Part shown: positions 4,852-5,018 of the stretch, one piece after another | Layout of the letters: each line of letters opens with the position of its first letter | Numbering within the stretch: the stretch's first letter is position 1 | Assembly: GCA_018829485.1 (NCBI GenBank) | Contig: JAHJTU010000056.1 | Span: 1-5,018, forward strand | Source of the DNA: Nanobdellota archaeon | Lineage (GTDB): Archaea; Nanobdellota; Nanobdellia; Pacearchaeales; UBA12030 | DNA length: 5,018 nt | Direction: 5' to 3' | Notes under the pieces: model-generated | What the model saw: the letters and a program-made list of their open reading frames with translations, nothing else | Told to the model about the DNA's origin: nothing | Database searches by the model: none | Position numbers and translations under genes: made by a program

Positions 4852-5018
4852 ATGGTAAAGGTTGATCAAGATAAATGCATTGGTTGCGGGACTTGTGAGA
4901 TGATGTGTCCAGAAGCATTCAAACTTGTTAAAGGCAAGGTAAAAGTTAAAAATGCCAAAGCAAAATGCATAGAAAAAGCTGTTAAAGCATGTCCTGTAAA
5001 AGCAATAATTTTAAAATA
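4852..5018 (+). CDS. Single-cluster [4Fe-4S] ferredoxin, lysine-rich (3' end at window edge)
   Basis: This is a small soluble electron carrier, 55 residues visible. The cysteine pattern CIGCGTCEMMCP (C9, C12, C15, C19) and the later C39 and C47-P48 superimpose by spacing on Pyrococcus furiosus ferredoxin. In that family the equivalents of C9, C12, C15 and C47 hold the cluster and the equivalents of C19 and C39 can form a disulphide. Here the second ligand is cysteine rather than the aspartate of Pyrococcus, so a [4Fe-4S] cluster is expected. The chain has about 13 lysines against 5 acidic residues, unlike the acidic norm for ferredoxins. The window ends with TA directly after ATTTTAAAA, so a TAA or TAG one base further is likely and the gene is almost complete. 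ATG 4852 is the only standard start before the first cysteine. The 96 nt upstream are stop-free in this frame but hold no ATG, GTG or TTG. Confidence 0.9.
   Translation, partial: MVKVDQDKCIGCGTCEMMCPEAFKLVKGKVKVKNAKAKCIEKAVKACPVKAIILK

Noticed and set aside
1..5018. Mobile element, attachment site at the tRNA 3' end, CRISPR array or defence system
   Set aside because: There is no transposase or integrase, no duplicated tRNA 3' end, no spaced direct repeats and no defence genes; the only repeats are coding low-complexity tails.

Overview
The window reads as a low-GC archaeal chromosome segment with every gene on the + strand. The archaeal markers are an FtsZ1-type cell division GTPase, a one-helix SecE/Sec61-gamma, an archaeal Spt5 (NusG-like), ribosomal uL11, the archaeal/eukaryotic zinc-ribbon protein eL43 (L37Ae), a tRNA-Pro without an encoded CCA, and TATA boxes about 25 nt upstream of start codons. 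Very AT-rich composition, compact overlapping genes, lysine/glutamate-rich tails and a YvcK-type protein suggest a small-genome DPANN-like lineage (Woesearchaeota/Pacearchaeota style). That lineage assignment is inference from style, not from a phylogeny.

Layout. At 2-379 is the 3' end of a long-type archaeal FKBP prolyl isomerase whose tail is a perfect 18-bp tandem repeat. It is followed by a 37-residue single-helix membrane peptide (397-510) with a prepilin-like N-terminus. A clear TATA box (536-544) then starts a block of ftsZ, an unrecognised 105-residue gene, and secE (565-2157). After a T-rich spacer come yvcK-like, spt5 and rpl11 (2208-4396). A tRNA-Pro(UGG) gene with its own TATA box (4450-4523), eL43 (4561-4755) and a single-cluster ferredoxin cut by the window end (4852-5018) complete the window.

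How the genes fit together. The ftsZ-secE-spt5-rpl11 order is a known archaeal arrangement joining division, protein export, transcription elongation and ribosome assembly. Two genes are spliced into it here: the 105-residue unknown between ftsZ and secE, and a YvcK-like protein between secE and spt5. The usual followers of rpl11 (rpl1, rplP0, rpl12) are absent. Junctions are tight: 1 nt between ftsZ and the unknown, and ATGA overlaps at unknown/secE and yvcK/spt5. Good Shine-Dalgarno motifs are not evident, which fits leaderless or coupled translation.

I see no mobile element, CRISPR array, defence system or clearly new multi-gene system. The most interesting points are the YvcK insertion next to division and export genes, the unknown ftsZ-adjacent gene, the lysine/glutamate tails on two unrelated proteins, the strongly basic ferredoxin, and the stop-free spacer joining the eL43 and ferredoxin frames.
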